Shown: positions 19,113-26,144 of the stretch, piece after piece
Layout: each line of letters begins with the position of its first letter
Position numbering within the stretch: position 1 is the first letter of the stretch
Source of the DNA: Dehalogenimonas sp. W
Lineage (GTDB): Bacteria > Chloroflexota > Dehalococcoidia > Dehalococcoidales > Dehalococcoidaceae
NCBI RefSeq assembly: GCF_037094495.1
Contig: NZ_CP146612.1
Span: 248,001-312,000 of the forward strand
Direction of reading: 5' to 3'
DNA: 64,000 nucleotides
Notes under the pieces: model-generated
What the model was told of the DNA's origin: nothing
Databases searched by the model: none
What the model saw: only the letters and a program-made list of their open reading frames with translations
Made by a program: the position numbers and the translations under genes

Positions 19113-19967
19113 ATGAGCACTGTTATTCTTAAGGTTAACTGTCAGGATAAAAAAGGCATTATTGCCGCTGTTTCCGGTTTTATCTCCGGTCATAACGGGA
19201 ATATTATCACCCTGGATGAATTTGTTGACCGGGATACCAACACTTTTTTCATGCGGGTGGAATGGGATATCTCCAAATTTACCCTTCAGAGAGCCTACAT
19301 CAGCACGGCTGTTACCAACCTAGCCGCCGAGAATAATTTCGGCGGTAACTGGGAGCTGTATTTCACCGACGACCTGCCCAAAATGGCTATCATGGTCTCC
19401 CGCTTTGATCACTGTCTATGGGATTTGCTGCTGCGACATAAAGCCGGGGAACTTAACTGCCGAATACCGCTGATAATCAGCAATCACGAAGACCTGAGGT
19501 ATATCGCCGACTTTTACGGCATTGCTTATCAGTACGTCCCCAAGACCACGGAGAATAAGGCTGAGGCGGAACAGACAGAATTTGCCTTGCTTGATAATGC
19601 TGGCGTTGATTTCATCGTCATGGCCCGCTATATGCAGGTACTCAGTCCAGATTTCCTGAACCGGTACCACAACCGGGTCATCAATATCCACCACTCGTTC
19701 CTGCCGGCCTTCGAAGGCGCCAAGCCGTATCACAGGGCTTTTGAACGGGGGGTAAAAATCATCGGCGCCACGGCACATTTCGCCACCGTAGACCTGGATA
19801 AAGGGCCGATCATCCACCAGGCGACACTTCCGATATCCCACCAGGACACCGTGAATGACCTCATCACCAAAGGCCGGGATATAGAAAAAAGAGTTCTTTC
19901 GGATGGGGTAAAACTCTATATTGCCAACCGGGTCTTCGTCCATGGCAACCGGACGATTATTTTATAA
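19113..19967 (+). CDS. purU: Formyltetrahydrofolate deformylase
   Basis: The 284-residue product has an N-terminal ACT domain (VNCQDKKGIIAAVSGF) and a C-terminal formyltransferase-like hydrolase domain with the catalytic motif NIHHSFLPAFEGAKPYH and the conserved Asp in FATVDLDKGPII. It releases formate from 10-formyl-THF, adjusting the one-carbon pool that supplies purine synthesis. It follows trpS closely and converges with the XRE regulator gene. Confidence 0.95.
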   Translation: MSTVILKVNCQDKKGIIAAVSGFISGHNGNIITLDEFVDRDTNTFFMRVEWDISKFTLQRAYISTAVTNLAAENNFGGNWELYFTDDLPKMAIMVSRFDHCLWDLLLRHKAGELNCRIPLIISNHEDLRYIADFYGIAYQYVPKTTENKAEAEQTEFALLDNAGVDFIVMARYMQVLSPDFLNRYHNRVINIHHSFLPAFEGAKPYHRAFERGVKIIGATAHFATVDLDKGPIIHQATLPISHQDTVNDLITKGRDIEKRVLSDGVKLYIANRVFVHGNRTIIL

Positions 19968-19969
19968 CA

Positions 19970-20179
19970 CTAGTCTGCCGCCCCTGTCTCATCTAAAATA
20001 AAGACCTCATCGATGGTTGAGTTTAACGCCAGGGCAATCCGGTGCGCCAATATAAGGGAAGGATTATATTTGCCCTTCTCCAAATATAGTAAAGTTTGTC
20101 GTGTTATACCGACCTTTTCCGCCAGATCCTCCTGGGTGAGATCGTAGCGGGCACGGAATTCTTTGATACGTGTTTTCAT
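19970..20179 (-). CDS. XRE family helix-turn-helix regulator
   Basis: The 69-residue product is essentially one HTH domain ([20 protein letters not shown]) with the [12 protein letters not shown] motif of the small YozG-like regulators. These often sit beside DUF2178 membrane proteins, as here. It is the last gene of a three-gene operon and probably binds the palindrome at 21001-21017 that overlaps the operon promoter. No Shine-Dalgarno sequence is evident. Confidence 0.88.
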   Translation of the reverse strand: MKTRIKEFRARYDLTQEDLAEKVGITRQTLLYLEKGKYNPSLILAHRIALALNSTIDEVFILDETGAAD

Positions 20180-20202
20180 TGATCCATAACTTTTGAACTT
20201 AT

Positions 20203-20502
20203 TTAAGAGCGTTCATTGAACAAATACCAATAATAAGAAAATATCAACACAGCTAATCCAGAGGCAACTACGATTAACAGAGAGGTAGCAGTCGGTGTTT
20301 TGAAATCAACAAAGATAAACATCGTCAACCATGTTACGCCAAAGGCATTCCGGGCGCTTTTGTTGATTACTACCTCAATTCTCTCATCAACCTGAACCCA
20401 TTCGAATTTTTCTCTCTTTACTACGTACCAATATATGATAAACGATCCGTATGAAATCAAAAAGATAATACCAATGGGTATAAGTAACGATTCAGTATCC
20501 AT
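20203..20502 (-). CDS. DUF2178-like membrane protein
   Basis: The ATG at 20502 is preferred (GAGG five bases upstream) over a start at 20535. The product of 99 residues has four hydrophobic segments with a cytoplasmic loop containing [20 protein letters not shown], the DER-x-NKSARNAF signature of this family. The function of the family is unknown; it regularly accompanies small XRE regulators. Confidence 0.75.
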   Translation of the reverse strand: MDTESLLIPIGIIFLISYGSFIIYWYVVKREKFEWVQVDERIEVVINKSARNAFGVTWLTMFIFVDFKTPTATSLLIVVASGLAVLIFSYYWYLFNERS

Positions 20503-20600
20503 CCCCACCTCAACCAACAGGTTGGATGTCATCACTGTTCATATAACCATAACGAATATGGGGACCACATAATAAGATATATATTTCACTTGTATATTCC

Positions 20601-20975
20601 TTACATCTGAGTCTTCTTCTTGAAATAAAGGAGAGAAATGACAAAAACCAATATTGTCGCGGTGATCCCACCGAGTTAGAACTTGGTGTCGTCAACAATC
20701 ACCTCGAAGGAAACAGTATAGAATATCAACAGAGCAGCCAAGAATGCATTTCTGGCACTTTTGTCGTTTTCCGACCTGACTCTTTCATCATCGGCTATCT
20801 TCCCCGTTCTCTGTCGGCAGCCGATAAAAAGAGCGAAGAACAATGCTAAAATAAACGGTATCAGGATGAATGGTAGAGCACTATCAAAAAGTGTCATAAC
20901 GATTAGATTACCGACCATAAGAATAGCCGCAGCCCCAATGATATAAGAAACACTGTTAACCGCTTTGGAATTCAC
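20601..20975 (-). pseudogene. DUF2178-like membrane protein interrupted by a stop codon
   Basis: The frame opens at the ATG at 20975 and codes 99 residues with three membrane helices and the DERVRSENDKSARNAF signature. A TAA at 20678-20676 interrupts it, but the same frame continues for 24 codons with a typical fourth membrane helix (GGITATILVFVISLLYF) and a basic end (KKKTQM), closing at 20601. The adjacent paralogue (20203-20502) has the corresponding helix uninterrupted. This points to a recent nonsense change; the truncated 99-residue product could still be made. Confidence 0.75.
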
Positions 20976-21000
20976 AGCACCACCTCGTTAGTAATATTAT

Positions 21001-21017
21001 TTGTACTATATGTACAA
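21001..21017. promoter_or_regulatory. Operator of the DUF2178/XRE operon
   Basis: TTGTAC-TATAT-GTACAA is a perfect 6-bp inverted repeat with a 5-bp centre. It overlaps the -10 box and the expected transcription start, the standard position for an autorepressor, here most likely the XRE protein at 19970-20179. Confidence 0.7.
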
Positions 21018-21044
21018 TATATATTACTTTAAATGCGCTGTCAA
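21016..21044 (-). promoter_or_regulatory. Promoter of the DUF2178/XRE operon
   Basis: TTGACA (21039-21044), 17 bp, and TATATT (21016-21021) on the minus strand. The leader of about 34 nt before the ATG at 20975 contains GAGGTGG. Confidence 0.75.
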
Positions 21045-21144
21045 TAGGTTCTTACGATATCATATGAGCACAAGTGAGATCTAACCAGGGCAGTTGGCGA
21101 AGTGAGCCTGCAACTCGCTTGCGGCCTTTAGCAATAGACTCTAA

Positions 21145-22323
21145 CTACAAGCGACTTAGGAATCTCTTGATCCGTTCCAAGGCTTCCTCAATCTGGGACA
21201 TCGAGGTGGCATAACAGCAGCGGAGGTAACCCTCACCTTGTTCACCGAAAGCAGTGCCCGGTACCGCGGCGACCTTTTCTTCTTTTAACAAACGTTCAGC
21301 GAATTCATCTGAAGACAAGCCGGTGCTTTTGACGGACGGGAAAGCATAGAAAGCGCCTCGCGGATCAAAACAGGACAATCCAAGGGAGTTAAAACCGGAC
21401 ACCATGACCATGCGCCGGCGGTTATAGTCCTCCACCATTGCCTGGATATCTTCCTCACCGTTCTTAAGCGCCTCCATGGCGGCTGCCTGCCCCATTGAGG
21501 AGGCGCAAAGCATGGAATACTGGTGAATCTTGGTCATGGCAGCAATGATTTCCTGTGGGCCGGCCGCATAACCGATACGCCAGCCGGTCATGGAATAGCA
21601 TTTGGAGACGCCATTAAGCAGAACCGTTCGCTCTTTCATTCCCGGCATACTGGCGAATGATGGCACGGTGACCCCGTAGGTCAGGCGGTTATAGATCTCA
21701 TCGGAAATGACGATGAGGTTGTGGCGTTCGGCCAGAATAGCGATTTCGGATAGTTTATTCGCCGGCATAACCGCCCCGGTAGGATTGGCCGGAAAGCCTA
21801 ATAATATGGCCTTGGTCTTGGGGGTAATGTAGCGGGCAACATCCATGGGATTAATCTCAAATGATTGATCTTCGTAGGTCGGCACCGATACCGGCACCCC
21901 TCCAGCCAGCGTGATACAGGATGCATAGGACACATAACAGGGATCAGGCACAATAACTTCATCGCCGGGATCCAGAATAGCGCGGGTGGCCAGATCCAGA
22001 GCTTCACTTACTCCAACCGTCACCAGAATCTCGCTTTTCCAATCATAATCAAGTTCATGGATCCGGTTCAGGTAGGCAGCAATCTCTCGCCTCAGCTCCG
22101 GTGTACCTGAATTGCTGGTGTACATGGTGCGCCCATGCTCCAGGGCAAAAATAGCGGCTTCCCGAATGTGCCAGGGGGTTGTATAATCCGGTTCCCCGAC
22201 GCCAAGTGAAATAGCGCCCTCCATGCCGGAAAGAAGGTCAAAAAACTTCCGGATTCCGGAAGGTTTGATCGCCTTAACGCGCTTTGAGGTTCTTGAGTAT
22301 TCTAAATCAGCTTCAATTGACAT
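21145..22323 (-). CDS. PLP-dependent aminotransferase, class I/II
   Basis: The 392-residue product has the fold-type I aminotransferase pattern: SLGVGEPDYTTPWHIREAA near the N-terminus, TVGVSEALDLATRAILDPGD, the substrate-binding NPTGAV, and the PLP-binding Lys in NGVSKCYSMTGWRIGY. It is of the aspartate/aromatic/LL-diaminopimelate-type subgroup; the exact amino acid cannot be assigned from sequence alone. An Lrp/AsnC regulator is encoded 14 bp upstream and probably controls it. Confidence 0.9.
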   Translation of the reverse strand: MSIEADLEYSRTSKRVKAIKPSGIRKFFDLLSGMEGAISLGVGEPDYTTPWHIREAAIFALEHGRTMYTSNSGTPELRREIAAYLNRIHELDYDWKSEILVTVGVSEALDLATRAILDPGDEVIVPDPCYVSYASCITLAGGVPVSVPTYEDQSFEINPMDVARYITPKTKAILLGFPANPTGAVMPANKLSEIAILAERHNLIVISDEIYNRLTYGVTVPSFASMPGMKERTVLLNGVSKCYSMTGWRIGYAAGPQEIIAAMTKIHQYSMLCASSMGQAAAMEALKNGEEDIQAMVEDYNRRRMVMVSGFNSLGLSCFDPRGAFYAFPSVKSTGLSSDEFAERLLKEEKVAAVPGTAFGEQGEGYLRCCYATSMSQIEEALERIKRFLSRL

Positions 22324-22337
22324 ATTTATTCAGGCTT

Positions 22338-22823
22338 TTAAAGGACCACTTGCTGACGCTGCACTTCTTCACTGCCAGCCAGGATTTCCCCGTCTTCCTT
22401 ATAACGTTTGAGCATAAAATGAGTGGTTGTCCCCATAACCCCGTCAATCTGGGACAGTTTTTGGGAGACAAAATTGGCTACCTGATGCATTGTCTTGCCA
22501 GTAACCAGCACCGCCAGGTCATAGGTTCCAGACATCAAATAGACCGTTCTGGCTTCCGGGAAACGATAAATGCGCTCGGCGATGGAGTCAAACCCCGTAT
22601 CCCGCTGCGGCACGACACGGACTTCAATAATGGCCTCAACACGCTCGTTGGACACCTTTTCCCAGTTGACCACGGTCTTGTAGCGGACAATCGTTCGGTC
22701 ATCCTCAGCATCTTTGATGATCTGCTTGATTTCAGTAATGCTGCCGCCGGTCATGCGGGCGATGTTCTCAGGAGTTGTCCGCGCGTCAGTCTCCAGAATC
22801 TTCAGGATTTCCTGTTTAAGCAT
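22338..22823 (-). CDS. Lrp/AsnC family transcriptional regulator
   Basis: The 161-residue product has an N-terminal HTH (ILKILETDARTTPENIARMTG) and a C-terminal RAM/AsnC ligand-binding domain (VEAIIEVRVVPQ, VYLMSGTYDLAVLVTG). Such proteins bind amino acids; being co-directional with the aminotransferase suggests it senses that enzyme's substrate or product. Confidence 0.9.
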   Translation of the reverse strand: MLKQEILKILETDARTTPENIARMTGGSITEIKQIIKDAEDDRTIVRYKTVVNWEKVSNERVEAIIEVRVVPQRDTGFDSIAERIYRFPEARTVYLMSGTYDLAVLVTGKTMHQVANFVSQKLSQIDGVMGTTTHFMLKRYKEDGEILAGSEEVQRQQVVL

Positions 22824-22852
22824 AACCGGCCCCCATCACAAATGTGTGCTTC

Positions 22853-22881
22853 ATTATACGCATTCAGTCGGAAGGGTGTAA
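22853..22881 (-). promoter_or_regulatory. Promoter of the Lrp-aminotransferase operon
   Basis: On the minus strand TTACAC (22876-22881) and a perfect TATAAT (22853-22858) are 17 bp apart, giving a leader of about 23 nt. Confidence 0.5.
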
Positions 22882-22898
22882 AGACCACGCGGGTTCAA

Positions 22899-23369
22899 CT
22901 ATTTTAGAATGGTGAAGCTCTCAACAAAATAGGCAATTTCTTCATCAACGGCCTGCGCTATCTGATCAATGATGATAGACGAAGGATACCCTGTCTGCTT
23001 ATCATAGGTGACCGTCAAGCTGTCGGCCTGGGTGTCAATCGCTTCCTGAATAATTTCAAACAGCTTCTCAACAGTGTCTGCGCGGTTAAAATAATCTGAA
23101 AGAACAGACACTCCTGTTTCTGCATAAATCCGGTCGGTAACCACCCCATCAATCACGCTGATCAATACCGGTTGGACTATTTCCTGCGGGCAGAAACAAC
23201 TAACCCGCAACTGGAATTGATAATCCTCGATCAATACTGAATCCCACAATATACGGGCTGCATCCAGTTCCTTCTGAGTGGGACTTTTCCCCAAACTACA
23301 ACCAGCTATCAGGCTCACAATAATAACCAGACTCAGTAATGATAGTCTCAATTTAACCCTCATCTTCAC
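22899..23369 (-). CDS. Lipoprotein, DUF6174-like
   Basis: The 156-residue product starts at a GTG preceded by AGGA and has a lipoprotein signal with lipobox SLIAGC. The mature domain (ARILWDSVLIEDYQFQL, then CFCPQE, then VTYDKQTGYPSSIIID) matches the DUF6174 pattern, including the conserved CFC motif. The family has no known biochemical role. Confidence 0.75.
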   Translation of the reverse strand: MKMRVKLRLSLLSLVIIVSLIAGCSLGKSPTQKELDAARILWDSVLIEDYQFQLRVSCFCPQEIVQPVLISVIDGVVTDRIYAETGVSVLSDYFNRADTVEKLFEIIQEAIDTQADSLTVTYDKQTGYPSSIIIDQIAQAVDEEIAYFVESFTILK

Positions 23370-23413
23370 GTTTCCTATAACGCCGGTGTGATAAAAAGGA
23401 TATTAGGAAAGGC

Positions 23414-23441
23414 TTGCCATCCTGCCTGCTTGTGCTACAAT
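23414..23441 (+). promoter_or_regulatory. Promoter-like sequence without an obvious gene
   Basis: TTGCCA (23414-23419), 16 bp, and TACAAT (23436-23441) with TG extension point into the plus strand, where the next gene (23524-24027) runs on the opposite strand. A frame downstream reads a charged 25-residue peptide ending at 23522 (TDWEKREIDREISLLNRK), with no clear start. Confidence 0.4.
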
Positions 23442-23523
23442 ATTTTTAATCAAGTTGACCGGCATACTGACTGGGAGAAGCGGGAGATAGACCGCGAGAT
23501 TTCACTTCTGAACCGCAAATAAA

Positions 23524-24027
23524 CTAGATGAATCTCTCAAACCGGTCCTTGGGCACCTTGCAGATAGGACAGGTATCCGGGGCTTCCGGCCGGGCGCACA
23601 GGTAACCGCAGACCTTACATCGCCACACTGGTTGGGATAGCTTGATTGTAACACCGCCGCCTGCGGTCTCTTTTGGGGCCGTCATTTCCTGACCTCTCCT
23701 TTCGGGTACCGGTTTCAAAGTCTGTTTATGCTGTTTAATTGCCGTATTGACGTACAAGCCGCAGAAACAAGCGCCGTACTCGCTGATATCGGGGTCCCTA
23801 TAATCACAGGGGCAAATGATATCCAGATCCTCAGCCTTTTCCCCTGAAGCCAGCCGGCAGGGACACGCCTGATAACCGTACCGGTCAGCATTGACCAGCA
23901 AACCTTCAAGAAGTGACCTGGTGAACGGAACATCCGGATTCAGATGGTAGCCGCCGCTCTCTGCGTCAGTATTCAGTTGTTGATAGAGCTGGTCAATGGC
24001 CTCGGCGGTAACCTGACTATCCTTCAC
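23524..24027 (-). CDS. Ferredoxin-thioredoxin reductase catalytic domain fused to a rubredoxin-like domain
   Basis: The 167-residue product has the FTR catalytic-chain cysteine pattern: CPC at 55/57, CPC at 72/74 and CFC at 87/89, which in the plant and cyanobacterial enzyme bind a 4Fe-4S cluster next to a redox-active disulfide. A linker of about 45 residues leads to a compact rubredoxin-like knuckle pair, CKVCGY (137/140) and CPIC (153/156), able to bind one iron. The glutaredoxin gene overlaps by 4 bp, so the pair probably forms a thiol-reduction module fed by rubredoxin- or ferredoxin-level electrons. Confidence 0.88.
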   Translation of the reverse strand: MKDSQVTAEAIDQLYQQLNTDAESGGYHLNPDVPFTRSLLEGLLVNADRYGYQACPCRLASGEKAEDLDIICPCDYRDPDISEYGACFCGLYVNTAIKQHKQTLKPVPERRGQEMTAPKETAGGGVTIKLSQPVWRCKVCGYLCARPEAPDTCPICKVPKDRFERFI

Positions 24028-24302
24028 TTCAGCGCCTGCCGGATTTCTTCCTCTTTGAAGCCGACGATAGCTTGCTCACCATTAAGCACCAACGTAGGAA
24101 AAGAACTGGCCGGATTCCATTGTGTTAATTCCTTGACTGCCGAAGATCGCTGGTCACCTTGTAACAAATCAACATCTTCATAAGAGTACGCCACTCCTAA
24201 TTCGCCTAAAAGCTTCTTGGTCTTGCCGCACCAGACACAGGTTGACAAAGCGAAAAGCATAATATCGCCTTTGGCGGCGCCATCCACTTTAATCTTAGCC
24301 AT
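24024..24302 (-). CDS. Glutaredoxin-like protein
   Basis: The 92-residue product is a thioredoxin-fold protein with redox motif CVWC (residues 22-25), a cis-Pro in SSFPTLVLNG and GFKEEEIRQAL at the end. It should reduce disulfides, and the likely electron donor is the FTR/rubredoxin protein encoded immediately downstream (ATGA overlap at 24024-24027). AGGAG precedes the ATG. Confidence 0.88.
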   Translation of the reverse strand: MAKIKVDGAAKGDIMLFALSTCVWCGKTKKLLGELGVAYSYEDVDLLQGDQRSSAVKELTQWNPASSFPTLVLNGEQAIVGFKEEEIRQALK

Positions 24303-24333
24303 GCAGTAACTCCTGTGGTTGAAACGTACGATA

Positions 24334-24362
24334 ATTGTCCCCTATAGTCACCGTTGTGTCAA
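24334..24362 (-). promoter_or_regulatory. Promoter of the glutaredoxin operon
   Basis: TTGACA (24357-24362), 17 bp, GACAAT (24334-24339) on the minus strand. It is divergent from the riboswitch promoter nine bases away. Confidence 0.65.
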
Positions 24363-24370
24363 AATAAACG

Positions 24371-24399
24371 TTGACAGTAATTCTTTGCACGGCTATATT
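24371..24399 (+). promoter_or_regulatory. Promoter of the ZTP-riboswitch transcript
   Basis: TTGACA (24371-24376), a 17-bp spacer and TATATT (24394-24399). Transcription should start near 24407, just before the aptamer. Confidence 0.8.
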
Positions 24400-24414
24400 T
24401 AAATAAGACCATAA

Positions 24415-24488
24415 ATAGCCGTGCGACTGGCGGAAGTGGAATCAACCACATGGAGCGCGGTTATCAACGACAGCCGACCGCCTGGGCA
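24415..24488 (+). ncRNA. ZTP (pfl) riboswitch aptamer
   Basis: The RNA shows the ZTP/pfl conserved parts in order: P1 CCGUGC (from 24418) with GCGCGG, the ACUGGCGG segment, a GUGG/CCAC hairpin (P2), and the 3' domain CCGACCGCCUGGGCA (24474-24488). CUGGCGG and CCGCCUGG are complementary, giving the family's pseudoknot. The class senses ZTP/ZMP, which accumulate when 10-formyl-THF is limiting. Recognition is from the motif and pairing; a covariance-model search was not run. Confidence 0.88.
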
Positions 24489-24515
24489 AAAACCGCTCAG
24501 GCGGTTATTTATTTT
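24477..24515 (+). terminator. Riboswitch expression platform: intrinsic terminator
   Basis: ACCGCCTGGGC (24477-24487) pairs with GCTCAGGCGGT (24495-24505), followed by TTATTTATTTT. The 5' arm is the conserved 3' aptamer segment, so ligand binding should block the terminator and turn the downstream gene on. Confidence 0.85.
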
Positions 24516-24532
24516 CTTCGGAGGACAGACGC

Positions 24533-25003
24533 GTGTTTTCAAAAGAATGGTTCGTGTACGTATTCGGGCGCTGGATATTGCTGTCAGGCATCGCCGGGGC
24601 TATCATGCAGGTTATTATCGCTGATAAAATCGGCATTCCCACCTTTCCTGCCTTCCTGCTTAATCAGTTAATACTCGCCTCGGTATTCTGGTACGTGGAT
24701 AAATACATCTTTCAGCGCCACTTCAGCGCTGTTAAGCAGATATTCAAATTTCCCCGGGTTCGTGGTCACTTCACCCAGGAGCACCAGTTCAGTAAGATTT
24801 CCGAGGAATACCAGGAGTTTGCCGACGCCTACAAGAAAGATCCGGAGAACCACGATAAATGGCTCCATGAATTTCTGGATCTGGCCCATGCCGTAGAGAT
24901 GACTGAGCGGGTACTGCGGGAAAAAGGCGCCGACGTCAATGGTGAGTTTTACCGCATTATCCAGCAAAATAAAGCTAAAGGACTTTATGAAACCGGCGAC
25001 TGA
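24533..25003 (+). CDS. Membrane protein with MazG-like pyrophosphohydrolase domain
   Basis: The 156-residue product starts at a GTG eight bases after GGAGG. Two hydrophobic helices (about residues 13-30 and 38-58) are followed by a cytoplasmic all-alpha domain with the metal-binding pattern of MazG-type NTP pyrophosphatases: EEYQE at 91-95 and ExxD at 113-116 (HEFLDLAH), plus the closing QQNKAKGLY. Such enzymes cleave nucleoside triphosphates to monophosphates. A ZTP riboswitch controls the gene, so a role in hydrolysing ZTP or a related purine nucleotide is an attractive inference, not shown. Confidence 0.72.
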   Translation: MFSKEWFVYVFGRWILLSGIAGAIMQVIIADKIGIPTFPAFLLNQLILASVFWYVDKYIFQRHFSAVKQIFKFPRVRGHFTQEHQFSKISEEYQEFADAYKKDPENHDKWLHEFLDLAHAVEMTERVLREKGADVNGEFYRIIQQNKAKGLYETGD

Positions 25004-25026
25004 ACTCTTAACAAGCGCTGGTTCGG

Positions 25027-25056
25027 TTGACACCGCCGGTTATTAAGTGGGATAAT
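25027..25056 (+). promoter_or_regulatory. Promoter of initiator tRNA gene
   Basis: TTGACA (25027-25032) and GATAAT (25051-25056) with an 18-bp spacer; transcription would start about eight bases before the mature tRNA. Confidence 0.7.
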
Positions 25057-25070
25057 GACAACTTGTCTGA

Positions 25071-25145
25071 CGCGGGGTGGAGCAGTGGCAGCTCGTCGGG
25101 CTCATAACCCGAAGGTCATAGGTTCGAATCCTATCCCCGCTACCA
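25071..25145 (+). tRNA. Initiator tRNA-fMet (anticodon CAU)
   Basis: A full 75-nt cloverleaf with encoded CCA: acceptor CGCGGGG/CCCCGCT, anticodon loop CTCATAA with CAU, and T loop TTCGAAT. Initiator identity is shown by three consecutive G:C pairs in the anticodon stem (TCGGG/CCCGA) and the absence of a Watson-Crick pair at 1:72, which is C:U here rather than the C:A of E. coli. Confidence 0.95.
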
Positions 25146-25154
25146 AGAGCTTTC

Positions 25155-25190
25155 AAGAGGCGCGGTTTAAACCGCGCCTCTTCCTTTTCC
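25155..25190 (+). terminator. Terminator after tRNA-fMet
   Basis: A 28-nt perfect palindrome (25155-25182, arms AAGAGGCGCGGTTT) followed by CCTTTTCC. It also separates the tRNA from the convergent thyX gene. Confidence 0.8.
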
Positions 25191-25205
25191 CCTTCAAAGC
25201 CTGCT

Positions 25206-25799
25206 TTATTCCAGATCACCGAATATCTTGGGCGCTTCGGCTTTCATTATGTCCTTGATGGCATTGGCCACGGCGCGCATTTCCGGGAGCGCCGCCGGTC
25301 CGGAGCGCAGTTTAACGATATGGCGGATTTCCCGGAAATTCCAGGAGCAGATAATCTCCGTGGCACAGGCATTCGGCAGCACGTAACGGGCGATTTCCGG
25401 TTTGACCCCGGCATTCAGTAACTTGCGGTAGGCATCCCAGGCGTCCTTCATTGATGCTTCATAGACCTCAGCCGCCCCTTCAAACGCCGTCAGCTCCGGA
25501 GGAGTAATAAAATCCGCTTCCGACTCCTTGACATACCGCTGGCTCCGCTGAGAATAGCTGGCAATACGGTGCCTCACCAGTTCATGGGTCAGCGCCCGTG
25601 AAGCCCGGATATAGAACGATGCTGACGCGTGCTCCAGCAGGCTCTCGTGCCCCTGCTTAATTCTGGCCTGCAGCCAGCGCTCACTGGTACCCTGTTTATC
25701 ACCGCTGGCATAACACAAACGTCCGGCCTGCTCGGTGAGGTCTTCCCCGTGGGGCGTAACGGCCAGCAATCTAACTTCAATATCGTACTGTTCAGTCAT
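25206..25799 (-). CDS. thyX: Flavin-dependent thymidylate synthase
   Basis: The ATG at 25799 is chosen because GAGAGG lies at proper spacing; an in-frame GTG is at 25805. The 197-residue product has the ThyX signature RHRIASYSQRSQRY (from about residue 76) and HASASFYIRASRALTHELVRHR. It makes dTMP from dUMP using FAD, NADPH and methylene-THF, replacing ThyA. Confidence 0.95.
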   Translation of the reverse strand: MTEQYDIEVRLLAVTPHGEDLTEQAGRLCYASGDKQGTSERWLQARIKQGHESLLEHASASFYIRASRALTHELVRHRIASYSQRSQRYVKESEADFITPPELTAFEGAAEVYEASMKDAWDAYRKLLNAGVKPEIARYVLPNACATEIICSWNFREIRHIVKLRSGPAALPEMRAVANAIKDIMKAEAPKIFGDLE

Positions 25800-25889
25800 T
25801 ATCACCTCTCAAGTCTAACAGGCATTATAGCATCGCCGACCAAAACGTTCACGGTTCAGCCCGCCCAAATACCCCCTTTCCATGAATGA

Positions 25890-25895
25890 TATAAT
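25890..25895 (+). promoter_or_regulatory. Extended -10 box before the coiled-coil gene
   Basis: TATAAT preceded by TGA (25887-25889) matches an extended -10 element. The ATG at 25915 follows with GGAG between. Confidence 0.5.
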
Positions 25896-25914
25896 ACGAG
25901 TGAATGGAGATAAT

Positions 25915-26133
25915 ATGCCTGATCTGAACGACTATACGCTTAAACTCCAGCAGGAGGAGAGCCAGTTGCTGGCGCGCCGCAAGACCGTGCTGGGGCAAAA
26001 ATTACTCGTTGACCGGGTTTTCACCACCGAGGCCGCCCGGCGGCGCAAGGAATTGGAGAAAGAACTCACTACCATTGAGAACCGTATCAGCCAGATCCGC
26101 TCTATTCTAGGCCAGCGCTTCAGCGAAAACTGA
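25915..26133 (+). CDS. Small coiled-coil protein of unknown function
   Basis: The start at 25915 (MPDLNDYTLKLQQEE) has GGAG six bases upstream; an earlier in-frame ATG at 25882 lies before the -10 box. The 72-residue product is almost entirely helical and charged, with heptad-like spacing (LEKELTTIENRISQIRSIL), so it likely forms a short coiled coil. No family recognised. It precedes a zincin-like protein by 11 bp. Confidence 0.65.
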   Translation: MPDLNDYTLKLQQEESQLLARRKTVLGQKLLVDRVFTTEAARRRKELEKELTTIENRISQIRSILGQRFSEN

Positions 26134-26144
26134 ATCCCGACGAT

